Positions 1 through 7,776 of a DNA stretch of 28,518 nt are shown here, in pieces. Origin of the DNA: JBBSBY01 sp038250835 (GTDB lineage: Bacteria > Desulfobacterota > Desulfomonilia > Desulfomonilales > Desulfomonilaceae). A model generated the notes under the pieces. The model was not told the DNA's origin and did not search any database. It was given only the letters and a program-made list of their open reading frames with translations. Location: assembly GCA_038250835.1 (NCBI GenBank), contig JBBSBY010000043.1:1-28518 (forward strand), given 5' to 3'. Every line of letters starts with the position of its first letter. Position 1 is the first letter of the stretch. The position numbers and the translations under genes are program-made.

Positions 1-2
1 CC

Positions 3-332
3 CTGGCCCGATATGAATTGGCAGGGCTAGTGCATAGGTTCAACGGAGTCTCGTTCCCATGGGGGACCATGGCCGTGAATCTCACTGGGTGCTTTGTAGC
101 CGGTTTCCTTTGGACGCTCTTCGAAAACAGATGGCCGGTGTCAGGTGAAATCAGAACCATTGTTATGGTTGGATTCATGGGGTCCTTTACTACGTTTTCA
201 GCCTATATTCTGGAAACCAGTGAGTTGATGCGTTCGTCTGAATGGATCTATGCAGCCGCAAATATAAGCATGCAAAATGGTTTTGGACTAATTGCCTTGT
301 TTACGGGCGCCGCATTTGCACGCATCATTTGA
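3..332 (+). CDS. crcB: Fluoride channel CrcB/FluC, 5' end outside the window
   Basis: Small inner-membrane fluoride exporter that works as a dual-topology dimer. The reading frame is open from base 3, and its first visible residues (LARYELAGL) match the conserved Arg-Tyr region that follows the N-terminal glycines in this family, so the start lies upstream of the window. Visible family marks are FPWGT, then VNLTGCFVAGF with the conserved Asn in helix 2, and GFMGSFTTFSAY, the pore-lining Phe/Thr/Ser segment. About 109 residues are visible, against a usual 120-130. The TTG at base 18 is an internal codon and not the start. The DUF190 gene begins 13 bases downstream, so the two are probably co-transcribed. 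Any fluoride riboswitch would lie upstream of the window. Family identity is strong; physiology is inferred from the family. Confidence 0.93.
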   Translation: MARYELAGLVHRFNGVSFPWGTMAVNLTGCFVAGFLWTLFENRWPVSGEIRTIVMVGFMGSFTTFSAYILETSELMRSSEWIYAAANISMQNGFGLIALFTGAAFARII

Positions 333-345
333 GGGAGAGTTTTAC

Positions 346-690
346 ATGAAATTACCATCGGAAGCTTCGTTATTGCGCGTATTCATCGGTGAAAGTGATA
401 AAATTGACGGCAGGTCACTCTACGAAGTAATCGTTGAAAAAGCGCGTAAACGCGGCATGGCGGGGGCCACAGTCCTGCGCGGAATTTTAGGTTACGGGGC
501 GAATAGTCGTATTCATACTTCAAAGGTATTGCGCCTCTCTGAAGATCTCCCACTGGTAATCGAAATTGTTGACGCAGAGGATAAAATTCGGGATTTTTTG
601 CCTGAACTTGACGCAATGATTAAAGAAGGTTTGGTTACACTGGAAAAAATGCAAGTAATATTTTATAGACACAACTCCAACCCGAACTAG
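346..690 (+). CDS. DUF190 family PII-like protein
   Basis: A 114-residue cytosolic protein of the DUF190 family, which has a ferredoxin-like fold similar to PII signalling proteins. The start is placed at ATG 346, preceded by a GGGAGA ribosome binding site and 13 bases after the crcB stop; an in-frame ATG at 292 lies inside crcB and is less likely. Family marks are LLRVFIGESDK near the N-terminus, the long helix YEVIVEKARKRGMAGATVLRGI, then GYGANSRIHTSKVLRLSEDLPLVIEIVD in short form. DUF190 genes are often found beside crcB, which suggests a modulatory role in fluoride export or ion homeostasis, but no biochemical function can be read from the sequence. Confidence 0.9.
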   Translation: MKLPSEASLLRVFIGESDKIDGRSLYEVIVEKARKRGMAGATVLRGILGYGANSRIHTSKVLRLSEDLPLVIEIVDAEDKIRDFLPELDAMIKEGLVTLEKMQVIFYRHNSNPN

Positions 691-737
691 CTCTTGGCTG
701 CAGGCTATTACCAAGTAACGATCTGTAGTTCGACGCG

Positions 738-780
738 CTGATCACAGGTCCACTGGCCACCAATACTGTTGAGTGATCAG
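738..780. terminator. Inverted repeat in a convergent intergenic gap, possible bidirectional terminator
   Basis: CTGATCAC (738-745) and GTGATCAG (773-780) are perfect 8-base inverted copies separated by 27 bases. They lie between the convergent ends of the DUF190 gene and the acyl-CoA synthetase gene, where a terminator is expected. There is no T-tract on either strand and the loop is long, so a protein-binding palindrome is equally possible. Confidence 0.3.
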
Positions 781-818
781 GCGGAACTCAGCTAAATTGT
801 GTCCCTGCCGGCTATGAG

Positions 819-2276
819 CTAATCCTCCGTTAGAAGAGCTTTCCGCATCCTCGAATACACCATCAAAGCGCCCATTGCCTTAACAGCTCTTTCAGGGCTT
901 GGCAATACGGGAAACCCCTTATCTTGAAGTACTTGGACGAACAGCTCACTGCGTGGGCAAAAAGAACCGCCCACCACAGGTTTAGCATATATTGTAGTCA
1001 GCCCGGCTATCTCGGAGCATTGTGTTTCAACATAGGCCCGAGCCAACTGTTCAACTTGCTCTTCATCGGGGACCGTTTGTCGTATTGTCTCTAAGATCCT
1101 ATGAGCCGGCAGCAAAACATACATAAACATGCCGTCGACGTTGTCATCTTCCAGTAAAATCTTAGGTAGAGTCTCCGTATAATCATTAGGATTCCGACTA
1201 AACGTCAAATCAACGGGATTACCGACGCTCGCCGTGTGTGGAACAAATTTCTTGAGCTTTTCAAGGGTGTTGTCGCCGAATGAGGATAAAACCATGCCGT
1301 TACGTTCTGCAGCGTCGGCGGCCGCAGCTCCGGGTCCGCCTGAATGTGTCAAGACGGCTATCTTATTGCCGTTCGCCAATGGTTGAGTTCCCAGCACAAA
1401 GCAGAAGTCAATGAGCTCCTCGATGGAATAAGCTCTGATTATTCCACATTGTTTGAAAACCCCTGAATATAATAAATCCGGACCCGCCAGCGCTCCCGTG
1501 TGAGACAACGCCGCTCTGCCGCCTGCGCCGGAGCCTCCGACGTAAAAGGCCACGATCGGTTTCTTTTTTGCCACCTTTTTTGCAATTTCAAAAAAGCGCC
1601 TGCCGTCACGAATAGCCTCTATGTAGAGACCTATCACCTTAGTGTTTGGGCATTCACCTAAATATTCCAAGCAGTCTGATATGTCGGTCATCGCTTCATT
1701 TCCGACACTGAAGCCTTGGCTGAAGCCCAGACCAAACTTTTCCAGATGCACAAATAATTGAGTAATAAAGCTGCCGCTTTGCGAGGCCATGCCGATGAAG
1801 CCGGCAGTGGCTTGATAAGGGAAAAAAGTAGTATTAAGTTTTACGTAGGGGTTAACGACTCCGATGCAATTGGGCCCAAGAAATTGTATGTTGTATTGAT
1901 CGGCGATTTCCACTAACCGCTGCTGCATGACTTTGCCTTCGGGTCCGATTTCACCGAAACCGGCGGACACTATGATGACGCGATCTATTCCGGCCTTGCC
2001 GCATTCTTCGAGAATTTGAGGCACAACATCGGTGGGTAGAACCAGTACGGCTAAATCCGCGGGGGCGGGCAAATCTTTTGCATTTTTGTAAGCTTTCAAA
2101 CCGGCAACGGTTTCTTCCCTGGGATGCATGGGGTAAACTGCTCCTTCAAATCCCATGCTCAAAAGTTGCATTAACTGAATAGTTCCCATGCGCATCGGAC
2201 TTGACGAGGCGCCCCAAAACGCTATGCTCTTGGGATGCATCATCTTATATAACGGATGTTCTTCGAAATTGCCCAT
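819..2276 (-). CDS. NDP-forming acyl-CoA synthetase, alpha subunit (CoA-binding/ligase part only)
   Basis: Alpha part of an ADP-forming acetyl/acyl-CoA synthetase, which interconverts acyl-CoA plus ADP and phosphate with the free acid plus ATP and CoA. The 485-residue protein has an N-terminal CoA-binding Rossmann domain (HPKSIAFWGAS near residue 14), the FLGPNCIG loop near 132, a succinyl-CoA-ligase-like domain, and SHTGALAG with the histidine (near H259) that is phosphorylated in this family. The ATP-grasp beta domain is absent, so a partner must be encoded elsewhere. The start is chosen at ATG 2276 because AGGAG sits five bases upstream; an in-frame TTG at 2342 would overlap the preceding gene and lacks such a site. 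It lies 34 bases behind a small membrane-protein gene. The acyl substrate is unknown. Confidence 0.88.
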   Translation of the reverse strand: MGNFEEHPLYKMMHPKSIAFWGASSSPMRMGTIQLMQLLSMGFEGAVYPMHPREETVAGLKAYKNAKDLPAPADLAVLVLPTDVVPQILEECGKAGIDRVIIVSAGFGEIGPEGKVMQQRLVEIADQYNIQFLGPNCIGVVNPYVKLNTTFFPYQATAGFIGMASQSGSFITQLFVHLEKFGLGFSQGFSVGNEAMTDISDCLEYLGECPNTKVIGLYIEAIRDGRRFFEIAKKVAKKKPIVAFYVGGSGAGGRAALSHTGALAGPDLLYSGVFKQCGIIRAYSIEELIDFCFVLGTQPLANGNKIAVLTHSGGPGAAAADAAERNGMVLSSFGDNTLEKLKKFVPHTASVGNPVDLTFSRNPNDYTETLPKILLEDDNVDGMFMYVLLPAHRILETIRQTVPDEEQVEQLARAYVETQCSEIAGLTTIYAKPVVGGSFCPRSELFVQVLQDKGFPVLPSPERAVKAMGALMVYSRMRKALLTED

Positions 2277-2310
2277 TACGGCTCCTAAGTCTAGCCGGGG
2301 CGCCGGCGAA

Positions 2311-2553
2311 TTAATATTCGGATTTATCTTCCTTGAATCCAATGAGGGTCAATACGAAAAGAGTGAACCACCATACACCGTAACCTACCATTACGGAAAT
2401 CATCAGGATTGGGCCCAATGCGACGGACGCGTATACCAGCAGAGATCTCTCCGGAATGTATCCTCCGTAGAGCAACAGATAATAGGCTACAACAAAAGCT
2501 GCCGTTGCGCTGATGCCTCCGGTAATAAGCGAAATCACTCTCAGATTTGTCAT
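2311..2553 (-). CDS. Small hypothetical membrane protein
   Basis: An unrecognised 80-residue hydrophobic protein with two to three predicted membrane segments: one from about residue 7 to 28, then a long stretch from about 38 to 73 that could hold one long or two short helices. It ends with a short charged tail (KEDKSEY). The start is uncertain: ATG 2553 is used here, with ATG 2574 and TTG 2604 as in-frame alternatives, and none has a strong ribosome binding site. It is directly upstream of the acyl-CoA synthetase alpha gene and divergent from the radical SAM gene. An accessory role for an acid or acyl transporter is conceivable, but nothing in the sequence shows it. Confidence 0.6.
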   Translation of the reverse strand: MTNLRVISLITGGISATAAFVVAYYLLLYGGYIPERSLLVYASVALGPILMISVMVGYGVWWFTLFVLTLIGFKEDKSEY

Positions 2554-2611
2554 AGGTAAATTTCCATAGATCATCACAATAGAATATTCAAAGGAGTCTT
2601 TCAATCAAAAT

Positions 2612-5110
2612 ATGGATTCAAAATTGTTGACTGTTTTTGCAAAGGAACGAAATTATACATTAAGCAAAGTAGATAAGTCTCTTCTCAAGACACAGAAACC
2701 GGTCAGATATTTGGGTGGTGAAATAAACGCCGTAGGCAAGGATTTGTCGCTGGTTAAACTCCGGGTAGCCTTGTGTTTTCCTGATGTTTATGAGATCGGC
2801 ATGTCCCATCTTGGTCTTAAAATCCTATACTCCATCATCAACTCTCATCCGGATTATTTTGCGGAACGCGTTTTCGCGCCTTGGAGCGACAGAGAAGCGG
2901 TGATGCGAGAAACGGGCGCTCATCTCGAATCTCTGGAAACCCACTCTCCCTTGAATCAATTCGATATAATCGGCTTTTCCTTACAATACGAGTTGTGCGC
3001 AACAAATGTGCTTCAGATGCTCGATTTAGGCGGCATACCAATCCTATCATCAGACCGAGATCAAGATCATTCTCTTGTTATTGCCGGAGGCCCAATATGC
3101 TTTAATCCGGCGCCGTTTACCTCTTTCATCGACGCTTTTGTCATTGGTGACGGTGAGGAAGTAATCTTGGAGATAGCCGCCGCTCACGTCCAATGGAAAG
3201 AGGATGGCGGCGCCCGATCGGATTTGCTCAAAGCGCTCAACGAAATTTCCGGAGTTTACGTTCCGGATGTTCACATTGGCGGCGAAAAAACATGTAAACG
3301 AATTGTGCCCGATTTGAATCAAGCCACTTTTCCGGATAAATTGGTGGTTCCTTTTACGGAACTCATCCATGATAGAGTAGGAATAGAGATTTCGAGAGGC
3401 TGCACGAGAGGCTGTCGATTTTGTCAAGCCGGCATGCTCTACAGACCCGTTCGCGAACGAGCGCCTGAACACATCCTGGATGTCGCCGAACGCTCTCTAA
3501 ATAATTCAGGGTGGGGAGAGCTGGCTCTATTGTCTTTATCGACAGGAGATTATTCATGCTTGAGCGGATTGGTTCACAAACTCGTTGACAAATATTCGGA
3601 GTCCAGAACTTCAATCTCCTTACCGTCGATGCGCACCGACACGTTTGACGAGAATGTGATCAATTATATCCGCAAAATCAGACAGAGCGGATTGACGTTG
3701 GCGCCTGAAGCCGGCACGGATCGACTGCGGGCTGTTATCAATAAGGGAAATAACGAAGCGGACCTCGAACAAGCCGTGCGTTCGGCCTTTGTTCAAGGTC
3801 AGAAAAAGCTTAAGCTGTATTTTATGATTGGATTGCCTACGGAAAATTGTGAAGATCTAGACGGAATCATCGACTTAGTGGGTAAAACTACTCGTTGGGC
3901 GAAGGGAGGGGCAATTACAGCCTCCGTCTCCAATTTTGTGCCAAAAGCGCATACTCCGTTTCAGTGGGCAAAACAGATAGGCATGGAAGAGATGCGGGAG
4001 AAACGAGATTACATTCTGCAGCGCTTCAGGCAAGGCCGTGCTCGTTTAAAATTCCACAATCCGAAAATGTCTTTTCTGGAGGGAGTAATCGCCAGAGGCG
4101 ATGAAAGAGTAGGGGACGTCATTCTGGAAGCATATCAACAGGGGGCAAGGTTTGACGGCTGGGATGAAAAGCTGAACTTTGGATTGTGGATGCATTCTTT
4201 TGAAAAACATAGCCTAGATCCTGAGCAGTTTCTGAGACAAAGGAAATTGTCTGAAACCCTTCCGTGGTCAGTAATTGACTGCGGTATCAATGGTGAGTTT
4301 CTGAAAGAGGAATACGCAAAGGCGCTGAACCACGTCGGCACTCCGGATTGTAGAACCGCGGGCTGTGTAGGCTGTGGTGTCTGTGATTTTGAAAGTGTAG
4401 AGCCACGATTCGCCGAAATCATGGAAGCGCAAACTTCTACCGAGGCTGCGCCGGTGATAGATCAAAAGATTTTCAGGTTTCAATTGCTATATCAAAAACT
4501 CGGCAATATGAGTCTTCTGGGGCATCAAGACATTGTGAAAACTTTTGAGCGCGCCTTCCGCCGAGCCGGATTATTGTTGGACTACTCAAAAGGGTTTCAT
4601 CCGCACCCTAAACTCAAATTTTCACCGCCGACGGCAGTCGGCATCGAAAGCCATTGTGAATACCTTGAGTTCGATCTTATCGGCAAAGAGTTCCAGGCCG
4701 AAGGGATTCATAAGAAAATGGTTGAACAATTACCTAATGAATTGAAGCCGGTGCGGATTGAGCAAATCTCATTGAATCATCGTAACATTTCAAGTAAAAT
4801 CAAAAGCACTACTTACCATATTTCTGAAGGCAAGACTGGAACGGTGTTGCTTGACCGCCGCAGGTTTGAGCTGTTTAAATCTGCGGAAAAATTTGAGATC
4901 AGCGTCAGCAGGAAAGGTAAAGTCAAAACCCGAGATCTCAAAAAAAGCGTGTTGGACGCAAATTCTACAAACCAAGGCTATTATTTCACTTTGACCGCGG
5001 ACCATGAGCAGTCAGCTCACCCGTTGGATGTACTGTCCGCGATCTTTGGTATCACAAGAGAACAGGCCGGCGATTTAAATATTGTTAAGACTGCGGTCTC
5101 TTTCGAGTGA
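2612..5110 (+). CDS. B12-binding-type radical SAM protein fused to a DUF2344 domain
   Basis: An 832-residue protein of the TIGR03960 type (radical SAM) with a C-terminal TIGR03936/DUF2344 domain. The N-terminal 250 residues resemble a cobalamin-binding-like Rossmann domain (RVALCFPDVYEIGMSHLG, SLVIAGGP). The radical SAM cluster motif is SRGCTRGCRFCQAG, with C264, C268 and C271 as [4Fe-4S] ligands. A second cysteine cluster, C580, C585, C588 and C591, precedes DUF2344, which starts near residue 620 (YQKLGNMSLLGHQD, KGFHPHPKLKFSPP). In many bacteria this gene directly precedes RNase G, as here (16 bases), so a role in RNA or tRNA metabolism is often assumed, but the reaction is not established. 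AAGGAG at 2591-2596 is 15 bases from the ATG, which is somewhat long. Confidence 0.92.
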   Translation: MDSKLLTVFAKERNYTLSKVDKSLLKTQKPVRYLGGEINAVGKDLSLVKLRVALCFPDVYEIGMSHLGLKILYSIINSHPDYFAERVFAPWSDREAVMRETGAHLESLETHSPLNQFDIIGFSLQYELCATNVLQMLDLGGIPILSSDRDQDHSLVIAGGPICFNPAPFTSFIDAFVIGDGEEVILEIAAAHVQWKEDGGARSDLLKALNEISGVYVPDVHIGGEKTCKRIVPDLNQATFPDKLVVPFTELIHDRVGIEISRGCTRGCRFCQAGMLYRPVRERAPEHILDVAERSLNNSGWGELALLSLSTGDYSCLSGLVHKLVDKYSESRTSISLPSMRTDTFDENVINYIRKIRQSGLTLAPEAGTDRLRAVINKGNNEADLEQAVRSAFVQGQKKLKLYFMIGLPTENCEDLDGIIDLVGKTTRWAKGGAITASVSNFVPKAHTPFQWAKQIGMEEMREKRDYILQRFRQGRARLKFHNPKMSFLEGVIARGDERVGDVILEAYQQGARFDGWDEKLNFGLWMHSFEKHSLDPEQFLRQRKLSETLPWSVIDCGINGEFLKEEYAKALNHVGTPDCRTAGCVGCGVCDFESVEPRFAEIMEAQTSTEAAPVIDQKIFRFQLLYQKLGNMSLLGHQDIVKTFERAFRRAGLLLDYSKGFHPHPKLKFSPPTAVGIESHCEYLEFDLIGKEFQAEGIHKKMVEQLPNELKPVRIEQISLNHRNISSKIKSTTYHISEGKTGTVLLDRRRFELFKSAEKFEISVSRKGKVKTRDLKKSVLDANSTNQGYYFTLTADHEQSAHPLDVLSAIFGITREQAGDLNIVKTAVSFE

Positions 5111-5126
5111 ATGGAAGGATTCTCTC

Positions 5127-6656
5127 ATGGCCAGTGAAATTGTTATTAATTTCACTTTGCGTGAATCTCGTTTGGCCCTGATCGAAAATGGACAAGTTGC
5201 TGAAATACATGTCGAACGCAAGGGCGAGCGCGGCATTGTGGGAAATATCTACAAAGGCCGCGTCATAAAAGTGCTCCCGGGAATGCAAGCCGCTTTTGTA
5301 GATATTGGATTGCCTAGAGCGGCGTTTCTCTATGTTGGCGATATTCATCATCATGTGCGAGATTTGAGTTACATGGTCCATGATGATGAAGATGAAGAGC
5401 CCGTGACTGAAGAAGAACCAGGCGCCGAAGAGCTGAACGAACACTTTCAGACCTTTACTCCGATTGAAGAATTAATCCAGGAGGGAGAGGATATTCTCGT
5501 TCAGATCTCCAAAGAACCCCTTGGCAGCAAAGGTGCCAGAATAACCTCACATATATCCATACCAGGAAGACACCTCGTCTTCATGCCCACCGTAGATCAC
5601 ATAGGCATTTCGCGCAGAATCGAGAACGAGCTGGAACGCCAAAGACTCAAGGACATCATCTCGGAAATAAAACCTCCTGAATGCGGACTTATAGTACGGA
5701 CTGTAAGTGAACACGAGGGAATAGAAAAATTGCAGGTTGATTTAACATTCCTTGAGGGGGCTTGGAAAAAAATCTTGGCCAAGGAGGAACAGGTTCCGGC
5801 CCCTTCCCTCATATATGAGGATTTGGACCTTTCTTTGCGGGCCGTCCGCGATATGTTTACTGAAAATGTTACCCGCCTAATTATTGATTCACCTGAGCGT
5901 TATGATGAAATAATTGAGTTCATGGATTATTTCATGCCTTCCCTGAAATCGTGTGTTGAGCTTTACGAGGGAGAAGAACCCATCTTCGACAACGTCGGTA
6001 TTGAAATGGAGTTGAATAAGGCTCTTGGCAGAAAGGTTTGGCTAAAATCGGGTGGATACATAAATATCGATTTCACTGAAGCTCTAGTCGCTATTGACGT
6101 CAATACCGGGAGATATGTCGGCAAGAGGAATCTTCAGGAAACGATCTTGAAAACTAATCTTGAAGCCGCCAAGGAAATTGCTTATCAGTTGCGATTGCGA
6201 AATATCGGTGGGATCATAATTGTAGATTTTATTGATATGGACAAATTAACGGACAGGGAAAAGGTCACAAATGCTCTTCAAGACGCTCTTAAACGTGACA
6301 AACAAAAAACGAACATCCTAAAGATTTCCGAGCTTGGCCTGGTTCAGATGACCAGAAAGCGAACCAGAGAAAGTCTTACAAGAACATTATGTGAACAATG
6401 TCCGCACTGCGAGGGCAAAGGTTTTGTGAAGTCCCAAATCACCGTAGCTTATGAGATTCTCAGAGCAATTGATCGAGATATGGCGGACGAGAACGCCCCC
6501 TGCATCCAAGTTACGGCCCACCCGGAGGTTGTTAAGCTGCTTTTCGAGCAGGAGAGCGAACAATTAGAAGCAATACAAAAGAAGTATTCGACCCAAATTC
6601 AGCTCATTCCGGACGTAAACCTTTTTCAGGAGCAGTACGAAATCTCGCTGTGTTAG
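5127..6656 (+). CDS. rng: Ribonuclease G/E family endoribonuclease
   Basis: A 509-residue single-strand endoribonuclease for rRNA processing and mRNA decay in the cytoplasm. The start is ATG 5127 with GGAAGGA seven bases upstream; the in-frame extension to 5082 overlaps the previous gene. The N-terminal S1 domain (GNIYKGRVIKVLPGMQAAFVDIG) carries an acidic insertion (DDEDEEPVTEEEPGAEE). The catalytic aspartates are visible in AIDVNTGRYVGK (D324) and IIIVDFIDM (D367), with the same 43-residue spacing as D303/D346 of E. coli RNase E. The Zn-link CPHC (C425, C428) also keeps the expected distance. The length fits RNase G and lacks the long C-terminal degradosome scaffold of RNase E. Confidence 0.95.
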   Translation: MASEIVINFTLRESRLALIENGQVAEIHVERKGERGIVGNIYKGRVIKVLPGMQAAFVDIGLPRAAFLYVGDIHHHVRDLSYMVHDDEDEEPVTEEEPGAEELNEHFQTFTPIEELIQEGEDILVQISKEPLGSKGARITSHISIPGRHLVFMPTVDHIGISRRIENELERQRLKDIISEIKPPECGLIVRTVSEHEGIEKLQVDLTFLEGAWKKILAKEEQVPAPSLIYEDLDLSLRAVRDMFTENVTRLIIDSPERYDEIIEFMDYFMPSLKSCVELYEGEEPIFDNVGIEMELNKALGRKVWLKSGGYINIDFTEALVAIDVNTGRYVGKRNLQETILKTNLEAAKEIAYQLRLRNIGGIIIVDFIDMDKLTDREKVTNALQDALKRDKQKTNILKISELGLVQMTRKRTRESLTRTLCEQCPHCEGKGFVKSQITVAYEILRAIDRDMADENAPCIQVTAHPEVVKLLFEQESEQLEAIQKKYSTQIQLIPDVNLFQEQYEISLC

Positions 6657-7057
6657 CTGCATTTGGTCTTGCTCTCACCCACACCCATTTAGATTGAGTC
6701 GAATTTAGGGTTCCTCGAAAGTTCAGTCGGAATCGCTTCGGTTTCGTCATCCCGCCGTAGGCCAAGCGCTAATCTTAGCTGAAATCCAAAAGCAACTCAG
6801 CGACCGCAATCTCTGTTCTAGGAATGGCGGTTATACGTCCGAGGGGTGCGGCAGCCACGTAGATCTGTAACTGGCGCCACGTAGAATCCTACTTGCTTCC
6901 AAAATCGACGGGCAGTGAAAAGGAATGGGGAAGCGTTTCTCATATAGATTTACTTCCAAATGAAACGGTGATATCTTCGCTTCGGGTTAGCCCGACAGGA
7001 ATCCCAAAGGGCGGCAATTCACGAAAAGAATGGTCCAGGTGAAAGGAGTATGAGGAT
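6657..7057. other. Non-coding gap between rng and the Gly-rich gene
   Basis: No convincing gene on either strand. It holds two direct copies of GCCACGTAGA (6854-6863 and 6876-6885), 22 bases apart, and a short hairpin TCGGG-TTAG-CCCGA near 6983-6996. The latter lies in the probable leader of the gene at 7058, whose AAGGAG ribosome binding site ends the gap. No clear terminator for rng is seen. Confidence 0.5.
6854..6885. repeat. Tandem 10-base direct repeat, 22-base period
   Basis: GCCACGTAGA occurs at 6854-6863 and again at 6876-6885, two helical turns apart and upstream of the Gly/Tyr-rich secreted protein gene. Direct repeats on the same DNA face can be regulator sites, but two copies could also occur by chance. 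Confidence 0.3.
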
Positions 7058-7351
7058 ATGATCAAAAAATCCATCATCGTTTTTATGATTCTTACAATAG
7101 CGGCGTTCGGCGCTTGCGCATGTTGGGGATACACGGTCAGCCAGTGGCCGGCGCCCGGCATACCAAACACCGTATACGGTCCCGGCTCCGCGAGTCTCGG
7201 TTACAATGGCCCCGGCTCGTTCATGCCTGGGAACGTCGGGTACGGCGGCTATGGCGGATATAATACACATGGCGGAGGCGGCTGGTACGGCTACCCAGGA
7301 TCTTACGGCGGCTATGGCGGAGGTTATCATGGGCAGGGCTGGGGCAGATAG
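7058..7351 (+). CDS. Small Gly/Tyr-rich exported protein
   Basis: An unrecognised 97-residue protein with a clear export signal: MIKKS, then a hydrophobic stretch to about residue 18, then a Cys/Ala region (GACACWGY). C20 or C22 could be a weak lipobox cysteine or the sequence could be cut by signal peptidase I. The mature part is of low complexity, with repeated GGYGGY and GGGWYGYPGSYGG-like blocks and C-terminal GWGR. AAGGAG lies about ten bases upstream of the ATG. No partner gene is linked. Such proteins are often surface or matrix-associated structural proteins, but no function can be assigned. The G+C-rich repeat also creates spurious reading frames on the other strand. Confidence 0.75.
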   Translation: MIKKSIIVFMILTIAAFGACACWGYTVSQWPAPGIPNTVYGPGSASLGYNGPGSFMPGNVGYGGYGGYNTHGGGGWYGYPGSYGGYGGGYHGQGWGR

Positions 7352-7394
7352 CATCTGTCCGGTAGGGCCGGCGGCGTCCGGTTAGATCATGTAA

Positions 7395-7410
7395 AGCCTT
7401 GTAAAAGGCC
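7395..7410 (+). terminator. Short hairpin behind the Gly-rich gene
   Basis: GCCTT-GTAA-AAGGC forms a five-pair stem with a tetraloop about 45 bases after the stop codon at 7351. There is no T-tract, so it is only a weak terminator or mRNA-end hairpin candidate. Confidence 0.25.
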
Positions 7411-7572
7411 ACGAATGTTCATTAGGTTGACCCGTGATGATCATAATAACAAAGGCCGGCCACAACTTCCCTTTGCCCAATGTGAATGACAAATTTCTTC
7501 CATAAGAATCATATCATGGAGCTATGTTCCGGCGAGTAGCGTTGGAAAAACATCCGGCATCCCGAAAAAGTC

Positions 7573-7601
7573 TAGACAAAAGACATGATTTTTGGTATTC
7601 T
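7573..7601 (+). promoter_or_regulatory. Sigma-70-type promoter directly before SAM-II copy 1
   Basis: A -35-like TAGACA (7573-7578) and a -10-like TATTCT (7596-7601) are separated by exactly 17 bases. Transcription would start near 7608-7610, immediately before the aptamer P1 stem at 7612, as is common for compact riboswitch leaders. Confidence 0.55.
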
Positions 7602-7611
7602 AATAAGAAGA

Positions 7612-7663
7612 GCGCCGATTTGACCCAGATTGCGGGGCGCTTTATAAATGCAGCTAAAGCGGG
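7612..7663 (+). ncRNA. SAM-II riboswitch aptamer, copy 1
   Basis: An S-adenosylmethionine-binding H-type pseudoknot of the SAM-II (metA RNA) class. It contains GCGCCGATTTGA, ATTGC, and TATAAATGCAGCTAAAG, which match the well-studied metX SAM-II aptamer almost base for base. P1 is GCGCC (7612-7616) with GGCGC (7636-7640). P2a is CCC (7624-7626) with GGG (7661-7663). P2b is TTGC (7630-7633) with GCAG (7650-7653). A terminator follows 21 bases downstream. This class normally controls methionine/SAM biosynthesis genes (metA, metX, metZ) and is best known from alphaproteobacteria. No such gene follows here. The class identification is from motif and pairing by eye. Confidence 0.88.
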
Positions 7664-7684
7664 ATTATTAGTATCGAATCTAAC

Positions 7685-7717
7685 ACCCGTCCGCTGCTGA
7701 AGCGACGCGGGTTTTTT
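7685..7717 (+). terminator. Intrinsic terminator of SAM-II copy 1
   Basis: ACCCGT (7685-7690) pairs with GCGGGT, and the inner CGCT pairs with AGCG around a GCTGA loop, followed by six T residues (7712-7717). CGG at the 3' edge of the aptamer (7660-7662) can pair with CCG (7687-7689), helped by GATT/AATC (7663-7666 with 7677-7680). This would be an antiterminator that excludes both P2a and the terminator. Confidence 0.8.
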
Positions 7718-7732
7718 AGTTATTCAGAGGAT

Positions 7733-7761
7733 ATCACACGTAAAGAAAGAAGCACGATAAT
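7733..7761 (+). promoter_or_regulatory. Possible promoter before SAM-II copy 2
   Basis: ATCACA (7733-7738) and GATAAT (7756-7761) are spaced by 17 bases. The -10 is good and the -35 is weak. The start would be near 7768, just ahead of the second aptamer at 7777. If real, copy 2 can be transcribed independently of readthrough from copy 1. Confidence 0.4.
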
Positions 7762-7776
7762 CTTAAAGTAAAAACA

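Noticed and set aside
5085..5444. Minus-strand open frame over the start of rng
   Set aside because: It overlaps a strongly supported RNase G domain in the opposite direction and has no ribosome binding site.
7019..7412. Minus-strand open frames opposite the Gly-rich gene
   Set aside because: They are shadows caused by the GC-rich repeats. The plus frame has a signal peptide and ribosome binding site.
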